In this document: piece after piece, positions 1 to 6,397 of the stretch | Position numbering within the stretch: position 1 is the first letter of the stretch | Layout: each line of letters begins with the position of its first letter | Origin: Ruminococcaceae bacterium UBA1213 | Lineage (GTDB): Bacteria > Bacillota > Clostridia > Oscillospirales > Acutalibacteraceae | Length of the DNA stretch: 14,546 nt | Assembly: GCA_002309275.1 (NCBI GenBank) | Contig: DBXL01000204.1 | Location: forward strand, 1,384 to 15,929 | Direction of reading: 5' to 3' | Notes under the pieces: model-generated | The model's input: only the letters and a program-made list of their open reading frames with translations | Database searches by the model: none | Told to the model about the DNA's origin: nothing | Translations under genes and position numbers: made by a program

Positions 1-380
1 CTTTCACGGGGGATAGTATCATCACTTACTGTAACATATCTCAAAGAGCCGTCTGCATTGGAACATACCGTTCCCTGTGGGATTGTAATATCATGGTCAA
101 GCGGTGTATCAAGTCTGAATACTACAAAACCTGTTGCTTTATTTCCCTTTATTCGTGAAAGTCCTCTCTGGCGTGCATGGCGGTCAAGATACTCTCCCGT
201 CGCGGTATTGGGAAACATCTGTTTTTTAATTCCGTCAATTTCCGTGCAGAGAGAATAAATCTCCCCTGCAAGCAGTTTGATTCTTATACCAATATCACTC
301 ACTCTGTCAGGCGAATAGCCTGAAAACTCCTCAAATTTATCATTCATTCTTTCAAGAATTTCATTATATGTGTATGCCAT
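1..380 (-). CDS. Baseplate J / XkdT-like protein, 5' part only (cut by window edge)
   Basis: The minus-strand reading frame starts at ATG 380-378 behind a strong AGGAGG site and stays open for about 126 codons to the window edge, so only the N-terminus is visible. The peptide begins MAYTYNEILERM and contains NTATGEYLDRHARQRGLSR, which matches the N-terminal pattern of the baseplate J/gp47/XkdT family (a YLD-H/W motif followed by a hydrophobic beta domain with IPQGT). In contractile phages J forms the baseplate wedge with the gp25-like protein. The gp25-like gene is the immediate upstream neighbour, as in PBSX (xkdS-xkdT). The stop of that gene lies 8 bases upstream, so the two are probably translationally linked. 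Family assignment is fairly safe; the C-terminal two thirds and any fusion cannot be judged. Confidence 0.85.
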   Translation of the reverse strand, partial: MAYTYNEILERMNDKFEEFSGYSPDRVSDIGIRIKLLAGEIYSLCTEIDGIKKQMFPNTATGEYLDRHARQRGLSRIKGNKATGFVVFRLDTPLDHDITIPQGTVCSNADGSLRYVTVSDDTIPRE

Positions 381-388
381 AAGTCCTC

Positions 389-703
389 CTATCGTCTTAT
401 CGTTATATCATAAATGCCGCTGTCTGTTTCAACGCCTATGCAAATGGAATTGTTTTCCGCAACAACTCCAATAACCTCTGCATTTGAAATATCCGAAAGT
501 GCCTTTCGTGCAAAGGCTTCTATTTTATTGATACAGTCAGGCTCCGAGATGTCAGCCAAAAAAATATCACTGCCAAGCCCACGGTCATATATAAATCTGC
601 CTTTTTTGGCAGAGAGGGCTATATATAACTGCTGTTTAAGCTCATCTGTTCCCGAAATCGTATCAGGCGAAATATCGCCTGCTATATTCAATGCAGTATC
701 CAT
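389..703 (-). CDS. Baseplate wedge protein, gp25/XkdS-like (DUF2634 type)
   Basis: A 104-residue protein starting at ATG 703 behind GGAGGAG. The segment DELKQQLYIALSAKKGRFIYDRGLGSDIF has the layout of gp25/W-like wedge proteins: an N-terminal helix that leads into a conserved turn, where phage-encoded members read about 'R/F.Y....G'. It ends in a beta-rich half with EVIGVVAENNSICIGVETD. Length is near that of gp25-like proteins (roughly 100-140 residues). In family members this protein joins the J protein to the hub and, in contractile tails, contacts the first sheath ring. It lies between the spike-like gene (3-base gap) and the J-like gene, which is the PBSX order. No sheath gene is visible in this cassette, so its usual partner may be absent. 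Confidence 0.8.
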   Translation of the reverse strand: MDTALNIAGDISPDTISGTDELKQQLYIALSAKKGRFIYDRGLGSDIFLADISEPDCINKIEAFARKALSDISNAEVIGVVAENNSICIGVETDSGIYDITIRR

Positions 704-706
704 ATT

Positions 707-1054
707 TCACTCCTCCGCTGAAAAAATCTGACCGTTAATAATAACCGTGCCGTCATTCTTTAAAATGATATAAGCACCGCCTTGAGAATAAAGTGCAAGC
801 TCGCCCGATTCTATTTCATATAAATTTTCATCACGCCTTACACCTATGCAGAGCCTTTCATTTTCGGAAGAAATGACAACGGAATTGTCATTCATCTGAG
901 GGACATAATCAATGCCTTTCGGAGCAACGATGGAAAATTGTACAGTCCCGTCAGGTGATGCCGCTGCAATTCTTCTGTCTGCACTTGATGTAACCCTGCC
1001 CGTAATACAGGCAAGATTTTTATTTTTGTTTGATATATTTCTTGATATTTTCAA
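707..1054 (-). CDS. Short baseplate spike / gpV-like protein
   Basis: A 115-residue protein with a TTG start (1054-1052) that overlaps the hub stop codon in TTGA; a GAGGTGA site lies about 7 bases upstream and supports this start. Residues about 15-80 look like a small beta barrel (GRVTSSADRRI, GTVQFSIVAPKGIDYVP). The C-terminus has GGAYIILKNDGTVIINGQ, a repeat type common in gpV/gp45-like membrane-piercing spikes, where short strands wind into a beta-helix. It is clearly shorter than gpV (about 200 residues), with only one recognisable spike repeat. The position after the hub suits either a spike or the XkdR (DUF2577) slot. I favour the spike because of the C-terminal repeat, but without a profile search this is tentative. 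Confidence 0.65.
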   Translation of the reverse strand: MKISRNISNKNKNLACITGRVTSSADRRIAAASPDGTVQFSIVAPKGIDYVPQMNDNSVVISSENERLCIGVRRDENLYEIESGELALYSQGGAYIILKNDGTVIINGQIFSAEE

Positions 1055-1968
1055 ATATACTTCACCTCTGCATAAATAGTGGTATGTTCCCCGTCAGGAT
1101 TCAGGGAATAGTGTATTTCTTTTATCATATAATTTTTATCCTCTCTGTCGAGGACAAGACCTGTGCCGACTGTGCATAAAACACAGCCCGATACATCAAG
1201 AATCACCTGTTCATACTTATTCTGAGCATTTTCCATTATTTTTTCTGCACTGAACGGGGAAAGGCTTTTGCTGTCGGCTGTATTGAGATAACGTTTTCTT
1301 TGGATGCCGAGCATTTGTGCAAAGCTGTCTTTAAATGGCATGACATAGCCGTTGGAAGATTCAGCCCTCACCATTATTTCAGAAATCAAAAGATGTCTTT
1401 TGATAGTATGTTTTTTTGAGATACAGCGGTCTGAGGATACATAAACAGAATTTCCGCTGTTTTCCCCTGATATATCAATCGTGCCGTTGCAGTCTATTTT
1501 GGGAGATGTTCCCACAAATCTCCTGCAGAACTCTGAAAGCACTGCCCATTCACTCATGCCTTTGGATATGATAAATTCATCATCAAAAGTTTGGGAAGTA
1601 CCTTTGAATTTTGTAAATCCGAGAGGGGCAAAATGTCTTTCCATGAGGTCACACATGGATACCATGCAGTAAGTCTGTGGCAAAGCCTCATTGTCAAGCA
1701 GAATACAAGCCTGACTTCTTGCGGAAACCGTCAGAAGCATACCATTGATATTTTTTTCATCTGTCTGAGTATCCGCATAGCCGTAAAATATACGTTTCAA
1801 ACCGTCAAGGACTTCCACGGATAAAACAGGAGATACATTTTCTTTCACTGCGAAAGTTGCTGTCAGTCTGTCGGCAGGTGCGTCTTCTGAGGATACAAAG
1901 CTGACTTTCAGGGGATTTTTTAAAACAGTTTCCTTTCCCTGAATGTCCTTTAAAACATATTTCAGCAT
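1051..1968 (-). CDS. Baseplate hub protein, XkdQ/gp27-like (late control D type)
   Basis: A 305-residue protein starting at ATG 1968, overlapping the end of the LysM gene, with no strong ribosome site of its own; translation is probably coupled. The N-terminal half holds beta-barrel-like strands (LTATFAVKENVSPVLSVEVL, KRIFYGYADTQTDE), then DLMERHFAPLGF and MSEWAVLSEFCRRFVGTSPKID. That last segment matches the XkdQ/gp27 pattern in which a helix 'W.vi..fc....g..p.i...G.l.i' joins the two barrel domains. The C-terminus GTGLVLDREDKNYMIKEIHYSLNPDGEHTT is typical of hub domain ends. The hub trimer links the tail tube to the spike. Length is close to XkdQ (about 325). The position between the LysM protein and the spike supports the call. 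Confidence 0.82.
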   Translation of the reverse strand: MLKYVLKDIQGKETVLKNPLKVSFVSSEDAPADRLTATFAVKENVSPVLSVEVLDGLKRIFYGYADTQTDEKNINGMLLTVSARSQACILLDNEALPQTYCMVSMCDLMERHFAPLGFTKFKGTSQTFDDEFIISKGMSEWAVLSEFCRRFVGTSPKIDCNGTIDISGENSGNSVYVSSDRCISKKHTIKRHLLISEIMVRAESSNGYVMPFKDSFAQMLGIQRKRYLNTADSKSLSPFSAEKIMENAQNKYEQVILDVSGCVLCTVGTGLVLDREDKNYMIKEIHYSLNPDGEHTTIYAEVKYI

Positions 1969-2483
1969 AGTTTCACAGCCTTTCCATGATTAATAGGAAT
2001 GTCCGGGCGGAGAATATCGGGATTTGCTTTAACAAGCGTTTCTATATCAATGCCGTATTCATAGGAATAATCCCACAGGCATTTCACACCGTCTGAAATG
2101 CACATCTGCAAAACAGACTTTCCTTTTTTATCAAAGCTTTCAATAAAGCGAAAGGTGTATTTTATAACATTTTCGGTATCCTGTGCAATCAGTTCCAGCT
2201 TGTCAAAAAACGCATATAAAGGCTTTTGTGACGGAATGTAAAGCATTCCGCCACCGCCTGAGTGAAATACGCTTTTCAGCCTGTTAAAGTCATTGATACA
2301 GTCCGTACCGAAAAATTCTCCCTCGCCCGTTATCAATCGGGCATTCTCTCCCGTATCGGAAATTATATTTTGCTCAAAAGGAATTTTATGTTCGGTGATA
2401 TTTTTCTGATGTGAAACGTGTATGACATACGGATTGACAGGAAAAATAAAATCTTTATAGCTCATTCTGCCGTCAGTTTTCAT
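1962..2483 (-). CDS. LysM-domain baseplate/tail protein, XkdP/gp53-like
   Basis: A 173-residue protein starting at ATG 2483 behind GGAGGAATTCC. The N-terminus (KDFIFPVNPYVIHVSHQKNI) and the middle (EGEFFGTDCINDFNRLKSVF, GMLYIPSQKPLYAFFDKLEL) resemble the XkdP-type N-terminal domain. Residues about 128-172 (KCLWDYSYEYGIDIETLVKANPDI, ending in GKAVKL) form a LysM module, with the usual helix, NPDI turn and closing strand. In contractile phages this protein attaches between tape measure/tube and hub. It precedes the hub exactly as xkdP precedes xkdQ, but here the gene before it is a 39-residue ORF instead of a tape measure. An in-frame ATG six codons downstream is an alternative start with a weaker site. 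Confidence 0.8.
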   Translation of the reverse strand: MKTDGRMSYKDFIFPVNPYVIHVSHQKNITEHKIPFEQNIISDTGENARLITGEGEFFGTDCINDFNRLKSVFHSGGGGMLYIPSQKPLYAFFDKLELIAQDTENVIKYTFRFIESFDKKGKSVLQMCISDGVKCLWDYSYEYGIDIETLVKANPDILRPDIPINHGKAVKLC

Positions 2484-2592
2484 GGAATTCCTCCTCTACA
2501 GAAATAGTTTTGTCATACCTGAGCATATCATATTCAATCATGTCTGAAATATCCGTTAAAACGGATATTTCATCATTGAAATTTTCATTCAT
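2473..2592 (-). CDS. 39-residue acidic ORF in the tape-measure slot (hypothetical)
   Basis: A very short frame from ATG 2592 to the stop at 2473. The start lies inside the end of the tube-like gene, in an AATGAATGA overlap, with GGAGGTGG about 10 bases upstream, and its end overlaps the LysM gene start by 11 bases. The peptide (MNENFNDEISVLTDISDMIE...) is rich in Asp/Glu, without Cys or a membrane segment, and could form one helix. In contractile phages this interval normally carries a tail chaperone and a tape-measure gene. I do not recognise the sequence. It might be a remnant chaperone, a minimal tape measure, or a short linker ORF kept for translational coupling. That it is translated is inferred from its tight packing and ribosome site. 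Confidence 0.5.
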   Translation of the reverse strand: MNENFNDEISVLTDISDMIEYDMLRYDKTISVEEEFHEN

Positions 2593-2971
2593 TGCTGTTT
2601 TCCACCTCCATGCCGAGAGCAGTAAAAGTGATATGTTCACGAAATTTTTCTTTGTCTGCGGTGAGGGCAAAGTCATTCCAAAGGCAGTTGGAAAGAGTGA
2701 TTTTTGTATTGTCAAATTCCATTCGGACAGTGAAATTTTCAAGGTCATGGAAATTGCAGTTTTCAAAGGGCTGAATGAATCTGAGATTAGAAAGAATGAT
2801 TTTATATTCAGGCTTTCCTTTAACGTGTGCAAAATCGCTGTTCAAAAAGCAGGAGCGTATTTTGTGTATGTGAAGGGTTTCACGGACTTCCGCATTTTCA
2901 GCCTGTAAAAGCTGTCTGCCGTTGATGAATATTTTGACATCTCTTCCGCAGAGAGTTTTGAGTTCCTCCAA
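2585..2971 (-). CDS. Tail-tube-like protein (tentative)
   Basis: A 128-residue protein with a TTG start at 2971; GGGAGGGG lies 7 bases upstream, and an ATG at 2976 is out of frame, so TTG is the likely start. The sequence opens with RDVKIFINGRQLLQAENAEVRE, the 'tiy.nG..l..a.....' strand-turn-strand opening typical of XkdM-like tube proteins. It continues with alternating short strands (KPEYKIILSNLRFI, FTVRMEFDNTKITLSN, HITFTALGMEV). Length is close to XkdM (about 145). The position is right: after the terminator-like gene and before the LysM baseplate gene. In PBSX-like tails the sheath gene (about 450 codons) sits just upstream of the tube gene; here it is absent. An alternative is a head-proximal adaptor. 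Confidence in coding is high; in function, moderate. Confidence 0.6.
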   Translation of the reverse strand: MEELKTLCGRDVKIFINGRQLLQAENAEVRETLHIHKIRSCFLNSDFAHVKGKPEYKIILSNLRFIQPFENCNFHDLENFTVRMEFDNTKITLSNCLWNDFALTADKEKFREHITFTALGMEVENSNE

Positions 2972-2975
2972 AACA

Positions 2976-3389
2976 TCACCCCTCCCCTGCTTTCAGTACC
3001 ACTTCACGCAGACCGAAAGTAATTTTTATTTTATAGGCAAAAATATTTTTGTCAAAGACACATCTGTCAACGGCAACGGAAATAATATTTTTACCTTCAT
3101 CAAGTTCAATGAGCCTTATGCATACATTTTTAGCGATTTCCTCACAAAATGAACTGCCTTTTTTTTCATCTGTGACTATGTTTACAACCGCCTTTTCATC
3201 AGCAGATTCCACTATATCATAGCCCAAGAGAAAATTCATTCTGTCATACTTTTCGGAGCCGAAAGAGATGACAGGGGGATTCACGGGAAAATCAAGCTTT
3301 TCAAAGTCATATGCTTTCATAAGCCTGAAATCAGAAAATACACTGTCATTCAATGCAAGGTTATAAATTTCATCAACAAAGCTGTTCAT
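2976..3389 (-). CDS. Tail terminator/completion-like protein (tentative)
   Basis: A 137-residue protein. I choose ATG 3389 because it overlaps the previous gene's stop codon as TGATG and gives a sensible N-terminus (MNSFVDEIYNLALNDSVF); the longer frame starting at 3473 runs deep into the preceding gene and encodes a non-matching leader. The middle (FPVNPPVISFGSEKYDRMNF) has the 'P..np.i..G' loop common in small tail-terminator and neck proteins, followed by alternating strands and helices (KAVVNIVTDEKKGSSFCEEIAKNVCIRLIELDE). The gene sits fourth after the capsid gene, where neck and terminator proteins are encoded in PBSX/HK97-type cassettes (xkdH-I-J region). No catalytic motif is visible. 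The exact neck role is an inference from position and size. Confidence 0.55.
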   Translation of the reverse strand: MNSFVDEIYNLALNDSVFSDFRLMKAYDFEKLDFPVNPPVISFGSEKYDRMNFLLGYDIVESADEKAVVNIVTDEKKGSSFCEEIAKNVCIRLIELDEGKNIISVAVDRCVFDKNIFAYKIKITFGLREVVLKAGEG

Positions 3390-3724
3390 CAGGAAACAAC
3401 ACTCCCATTTGTAAAGATTTTCATGCAGGCTTTTGAATAAGAACCGAATTTGCATGAATATGTATCTGCCCAAAGAAGCATATATTGATTAGTGCCGTCA
3501 GAGATAATATCACCATAGTCTGCCGTTTCAAGCAGAGCCTTTTCTGAAAAAATCATAAATTTTCCGCTGTCTGAATGTCCCTCTGATGTATGGGAAATAT
3601 CCCCTGAACTTTTCTGCATATATCTTACAGGGTATATCACGGCAAGACCTGTTTTTGTTTCGTCTGAATGGGTGACTGAAACAGGTATGCCTGATTTTTG
3701 TATTGCTTTTTGAAGTCTGTTCAT
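3389..3724 (-). CDS. Head-closure/stopper-like small phage protein (tentative)
   Basis: A 111-residue protein. ATG 3724 lies one base after the stop of the preceding connector gene, with GAGGTGG six bases upstream; starts further upstream would sit inside that gene. The sequence MNRLQKAIQKSGIPVSV ends in a strand, and GLAVIYPVRYMQKSSGDISH and GDIISDGTNQYMLLWADTYS suggest a small beta-barrel with a 'd.i....g..Y.l.......' turn, similar to head-closure proteins such as SPP1 gp16 or XkdH. Such proteins plug the portal-connector channel and receive the tail. Length fits that family (about 110 residues). Identification rests on size, beta content and order in the cassette, not on a diagnostic motif. 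Confidence 0.6.
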   Translation of the reverse strand: MNRLQKAIQKSGIPVSVTHSDETKTGLAVIYPVRYMQKSSGDISHTSEGHSDSGKFMIFSEKALLETADYGDIISDGTNQYMLLWADTYSCKFGSYSKACMKIFTNGSVVS

Positions 3725-3725
3725 G

Positions 3726-4082
3726 TCAGACCACCTCGAATACAAAATAACCGCTGTCGAATACGTCAGAAATATCTGCAAAAGCCTGTTCATAAATTTT
3801 CTGAGCATTTGCGAGAATAGATGAAGATGACTTCACGGAAACGTCACCTACGGTAATATCACCGCCGCTTTCAGCAATCGACCAGAGAATATATCTGTAA
3901 TATGCAAGAGAGGCGGCAGCAAATTCAAGTTTGCTGCCGCAGCTGCCTGTATCGGAATCGGGCTTCAAGTGAGAGAGTATATAATCTCTTGCATTCTCAC
4001 ACATAAAGCGGAATTTTACAGAAGTTTCCTCGTCAGAGCCTGAAAGACGGCTGAAAACAGAAATAATATTTTCAATATCCAA
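3726..4082 (-). CDS. Head-tail connector (gp6/gp15/XkdG-neighbour type)
   Basis: A 118-residue mostly helical protein with a TTG start (4082-4080), placed six bases after GGGGGTG. The pattern of an N-terminal helix (DIENIISVFSRLSG), a long helix (KFRFMCENARDYILSHLKP), a central helix (KLEFAAASLAYYRYILWSIAES) and a C-terminal helix after a short hairpin (DITVGDVSVKSS) is that of dodecameric connector proteins such as HK97 gp6 and SPP1 gp15. These bind below the portal. It follows the major capsid gene at 15 bases, the standard place for the connector. The hairpin segment GGDITVGDVSVK is characteristic of the clostridial versions. Family membership is likely but is called by eye. Confidence 0.7.
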   Translation of the reverse strand: MDIENIISVFSRLSGSDEETSVKFRFMCENARDYILSHLKPDSDTGSCGSKLEFAAASLAYYRYILWSIAESGGDITVGDVSVKSSSSILANAQKIYEQAFADISDVFDSGYFVFEVV

Positions 4083-4097
4083 CCGTCACACCCCCAT

Positions 4098-5093
4098 TTA
4101 AATGGAAAGAACTTTTGCAGCGTCTGCAAAGATTTTAGAAAAGCCTGTTGTACAGCTGATAGCAGTATTGCCAAGCTGTCTGTCAATGACTTTATCAGAC
4201 TCAATGATAACGCCACCGGACTGTATCATCTCCAAAGCACAGTTTTTATCCAGACCGATAATTTTATTGCTTGCAAGAGTGGGGGCACAAATGAGTTTTG
4301 CACCGAGGGGTGTCAGCATTTTGCCTGTACCGTGAAAGTCAAGACCGGCATTGGCATCTCTCATTTCAGAGAATGCAAGAATCTGCTGTATAAGAGCCGG
4401 GGGGGCTATAATGGTATTGAGTTCATAGGGTGCAAGACCTGCCCAGAGTTTCAGCAAAGAGCTGTAAGAAAAGCTGCCGCTTTCAGTGATAGTTTCCGCC
4501 GCATTGTTGCCGCCGTCACCGTTGACGAGGACATTGACAGCGTCAGAAAGCTGTTCTCTTGCTATATATGCACCGATTTGACGAAGTGTTACAGTAAAAA
4601 TGTCAAGACGCTGATATTTGAGAGCCTCATAGGAAGCCGTCAGCACTCTGCCACGCTTTGTCAGGGTGACGAGATTGGGATTGGTTCTTATTTCGGTCTG
4701 AGGGAGATTAGCTCCTTCAGCAGTAATGCTGTTATTTTCACCGACAGGCGAAGACGTAACAGAACGGTAGTCCAAGCCGTTGATAACGGTTTTAGCGGCT
4801 GCTATATCTGAAAGCACATCGGCACTTTTCATGCCCTGCTTGACGGCACGGGCAATGTATTCAGGGAAAAGCACAGCAGAATTTGCTGTCTGAAAGAACT
4901 TCTGCACGTCATCGGAGTGAGAGCCGCATACTTTTATGTCATATCTTTTCAACTGTCGCTGGAAAGCGTCCAAGCCGTCCATATCTGTATTTTTGTAGTT
5001 TACGGAGGGGTCAAGTTCCTCCAATGTATCGGTAAGGGATTTACCGTTTGCATACATACCTTTTTCAAGTTTGATAGAATCATAGAAAGCCAT
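4098..5093 (-). CDS. Major capsid protein, HK97-fold type
   Basis: A 331-residue protein starting at ATG 5093, with AAAAGGAGG about 12 bases upstream. Segments typical of clostridial HK97-fold capsid proteins are visible. One is the N-terminal region ending in QKFFQTANSAVLFPEYIARA (residues about 65-84). Then come an extended loop region (SSPVGENNSITAEGANLPQT), an A-domain core (AYIAREQLSDAVNVLVNGDGG), and a P-domain/C-terminal part (APPALIQQILAFSEMRDANAG, GTGKMLTPLGAKLICAPTLA). It is placed after the protease and decoration genes and before the connector, which is the canonical order. Length fits the small end of the family (about 300-400). Whether it is cut by the upstream protease is not visible; no clear cleavage site stands out. 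Confidence 0.88.
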   Translation of the reverse strand: MAFYDSIKLEKGMYANGKSLTDTLEELDPSVNYKNTDMDGLDAFQRQLKRYDIKVCGSHSDDVQKFFQTANSAVLFPEYIARAVKQGMKSADVLSDIAAAKTVINGLDYRSVTSSPVGENNSITAEGANLPQTEIRTNPNLVTLTKRGRVLTASYEALKYQRLDIFTVTLRQIGAYIAREQLSDAVNVLVNGDGGNNAAETITESGSFSYSSLLKLWAGLAPYELNTIIAPPALIQQILAFSEMRDANAGLDFHGTGKMLTPLGAKLICAPTLASNKIIGLDKNCALEMIQSGGVIIESDKVIDRQLGNTAISCTTGFSKIFADAAKVLSI

Positions 5094-5111
5094 TGTTAAA
5101 AAATCCTCCTT

Positions 5112-5444
5112 TTAAAGAATAATACCTGCGGTATTGGTAGTAGAATCGACATCTATCACAAGATGTTCTCTGCCGTTGGTGGTGTCAACTTTAATCTTGC
5201 CGGTGTCAATGACGAGTTTCTTGTAGCCGACAGCAATAGAGCCTGTATAGGGCAGACGGACATAACCGTCAAGCTGTACAGCGGCATAGCCGTTTTTCAA
5301 AGATTTGCATACACCGCAGAAAGCAGAAGTTGCATTGGCAACTTTTCCGCTGGCGGACATCACGACAGGCAAGCCGACAGTTACACCGCTTGCTGCCTCA
5401 AAAGTCAGGGTATTGGCATTATAGCCGTCAAAAGATACAGTCAT
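5112..5444 (-). CDS. Small capsid decoration/cement-like protein
   Basis: A 110-residue beta-rich protein starting at ATG 5444, behind AGGAGG. It is rich in Val, Gly and Thr, has no long helix, and contains the pattern GVTVGLPVVMSASGKVANATS followed by FCGVCKSLKNGYAAVQLDGYV. That is close to the 'G..v.....gkv....ag...Gv......G....v...G' pattern of DUF2190-type capsid cement proteins. The gene lies between protease/scaffold and major capsid genes, where decoration proteins are usually encoded. It ends 18 bases before the capsid start, and the ribosome site for the capsid gene fills that gap. In known phages such proteins sit on the outside of the shell at the local threefolds and stabilise it after expansion. 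Assignment is good but not certain. Confidence 0.7.
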   Translation of the reverse strand: MTVSFDGYNANTLTFEAASGVTVGLPVVMSASGKVANATSAFCGVCKSLKNGYAAVQLDGYVRLPYTGSIAVGYKKLVIDTGKIKVDTTNGREHLVIDVDSTTNTAGIIL

Positions 5445-5459
5445 AGAAAAAAATCCTCC

Positions 5460-5804
5460 TTAAATATTTTTATAAATAGTGTTGTTTGCAGAGCGGTCAG
5501 AACCGCCTTTTAAAAGCTGTGGTTCAACGGGGATAATATCAGCCGTTTTTGTTTCAAAAGCCTTTATCAGTTCATTGAGCTGACTGACAGAAAGGGCATT
5601 TGTGATATTTTCAAGAGTTTCGGCTGATATATCAGGGAGTGCAAAAGCAGAAAGAGATTTTATCTCTTTGATAAGGGTATTGCGGTAGATTTCACCATCA
5701 GCCGCCATTTGTTTAAGAGAACGGAAAGTTTCTGCCAATTCTCTCACCTCGTCAGCGGAGAAAGTTTGTTCTTCGCCGGTGAAAAGACGTTTTTCAATAT
5801 TCAT
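5460..5804 (-). CDS. Possible nested scaffold protein, internal start in the protease gene
   Basis: An in-frame ATG at 5804-5802 (residue M197 of the protease) is preceded by GAAAGGA with a nine-base gap, a spacing suited to translation start. The product would be 114 residues (MNIEKRLFTGEEQTFSADEV...), consisting of the charged helical C-terminal region only. This copies the known arrangement of phage lambda, where Nu3 scaffold is made from an internal start in the protease gene C. It is an inference from start-site features and the domain border; no direct evidence for expression can be seen. If correct, unfused scaffold would be made in excess over the protease. Confidence 0.4.
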   Translation of the reverse strand: MNIEKRLFTGEEQTFSADEVRELAETFRSLKQMAADGEIYRNTLIKEIKSLSAFALPDISAETLENITNALSVSQLNELIKAFETKTADIIPVEPQLLKGGSDRSANNTIYKNI

Positions 5805-6392
5805 TTTGTCAGTTCCTTTCGGGATAAAATTTTTAATAACGCCTGCATTTTTCTGTGCAGGCACGGCAACAAATGACCATTCATAAGCATCTGTGGGCTT
5901 GTCAAGGGTGACAAAACACAATTTATTTTCATAGTATTTTCCTTTTGAATGTGAGCAGAGAGAAATATCCCTGCCGCACACCGAGCAAATGCGTTTTTGT
6001 ACAGAACAGCCTATGCTGACTTCTTTTTTAATGCCGCTTTCAAGAGATGTAATAAAATCGCTTTGGGACTTCGGCACATAGGCACGGGCAAAAAGACGTT
6101 TATAAGGCTTGCCGTCGGAAGTGAACTTGTCAGAAACAAATTCTGTTTTACATGAAAATATGCGGGCTGTCTGATTGGAAGATTTGGGATTATGGTCTGC
6201 AATGCCCGTAACACCGTCAAAGAGCTTTGCAAGCTCATCAAGGGCATTATCCGAAAAGCGTTCAAAATCCCTGTCAATGTCATTGTCGCAGAGTATCACC
6301 GAAAATGCATAGACATCATTTTCAGTGAGAGGGGTTCTTGTATGCCTGTTGATAAGTTCCAATTCCCCCTCACGAATATCATTTTTATTCAA
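5460..6392 (-). CDS. Prohead protease with C-terminal scaffold-like domain
   Basis: A 310-residue protein with a TTG start (6392) placed nine bases after AAAGGA; no ATG fits better. Residues 1-190 resemble S78/U35 prohead proteases: early strands (VYAFSVILCDNDIDRD), then H67 in GIADHNP, S126 in KKEVSIGC and E171 in YEWSFVAVPAQ, which fit the His-Ser-Glu triad. Between S126 and E171 sits a cysteine cluster (C136, C139, C146, H148) that looks like a small metal site. Residues about 197-310 are helical and charged (VRELAETFRSLKQMAADGEIYRNTLI), as expected of a scaffold/delta domain that guides shell assembly and is then degraded. The gene sits between portal and capsid genes. An internal start at 5804 could produce the scaffold part alone. 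Confidence 0.8.
   Translation of the reverse strand: MNKNDIREGELELINRHTRTPLTENDVYAFSVILCDNDIDRDFERFSDNALDELAKLFDGVTGIADHNPKSSNQTARIFSCKTEFVSDKFTSDGKPYKRLFARAYVPKSQSDFITSLESGIKKEVSIGCSVQKRICSVCGRDISLCSHSKGKYYENKLCFVTLDKPTDAYEWSFVAVPAQKNAGVIKNFIPKGTDKMNIEKRLFTGEEQTFSADEVRELAETFRSLKQMAADGEIYRNTLIKEIKSLSAFALPDISAETLENITNALSVSQLNELIKAFETKTADIIPVEPQLLKGGSDRSANNTIYKNI
5814..5820 (-). promoter_or_regulatory. Internal ribosome binding site for nested scaffold
   Basis: GAAAGGA on the minus strand, nine bases before the in-frame ATG at 5804 inside the protease gene. It falls at the border between the protease and the scaffold-like domain. It might also be coincidence in purine-rich coding sequence. Confidence 0.35.
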
Positions 6393-6397
6393 AAATA

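Noticed and set aside
2593..2832. Longer 119-codon frame ending at 2473 in the tape-measure slot
   Set aside because: Its first 80 codons lie in the antiphase frame of the tube-like gene, with low-quality composition; only the last 39 codons from ATG 2592 have a ribosome site and are free of the neighbour.
3390..3473. Start at 3473 for the terminator-like gene
   Set aside because: It would overlap the previous gene by 84 bases; ATG 3389 overlaps that gene's stop as TGATG, the usual coupled arrangement.
3725..3808. Upstream extension of the 111-residue gene to a start at 3808
   Set aside because: The extra 28 codons lie inside the connector gene; ATG 3724 has GAGGTGG six bases upstream and lies one base after the connector stop.
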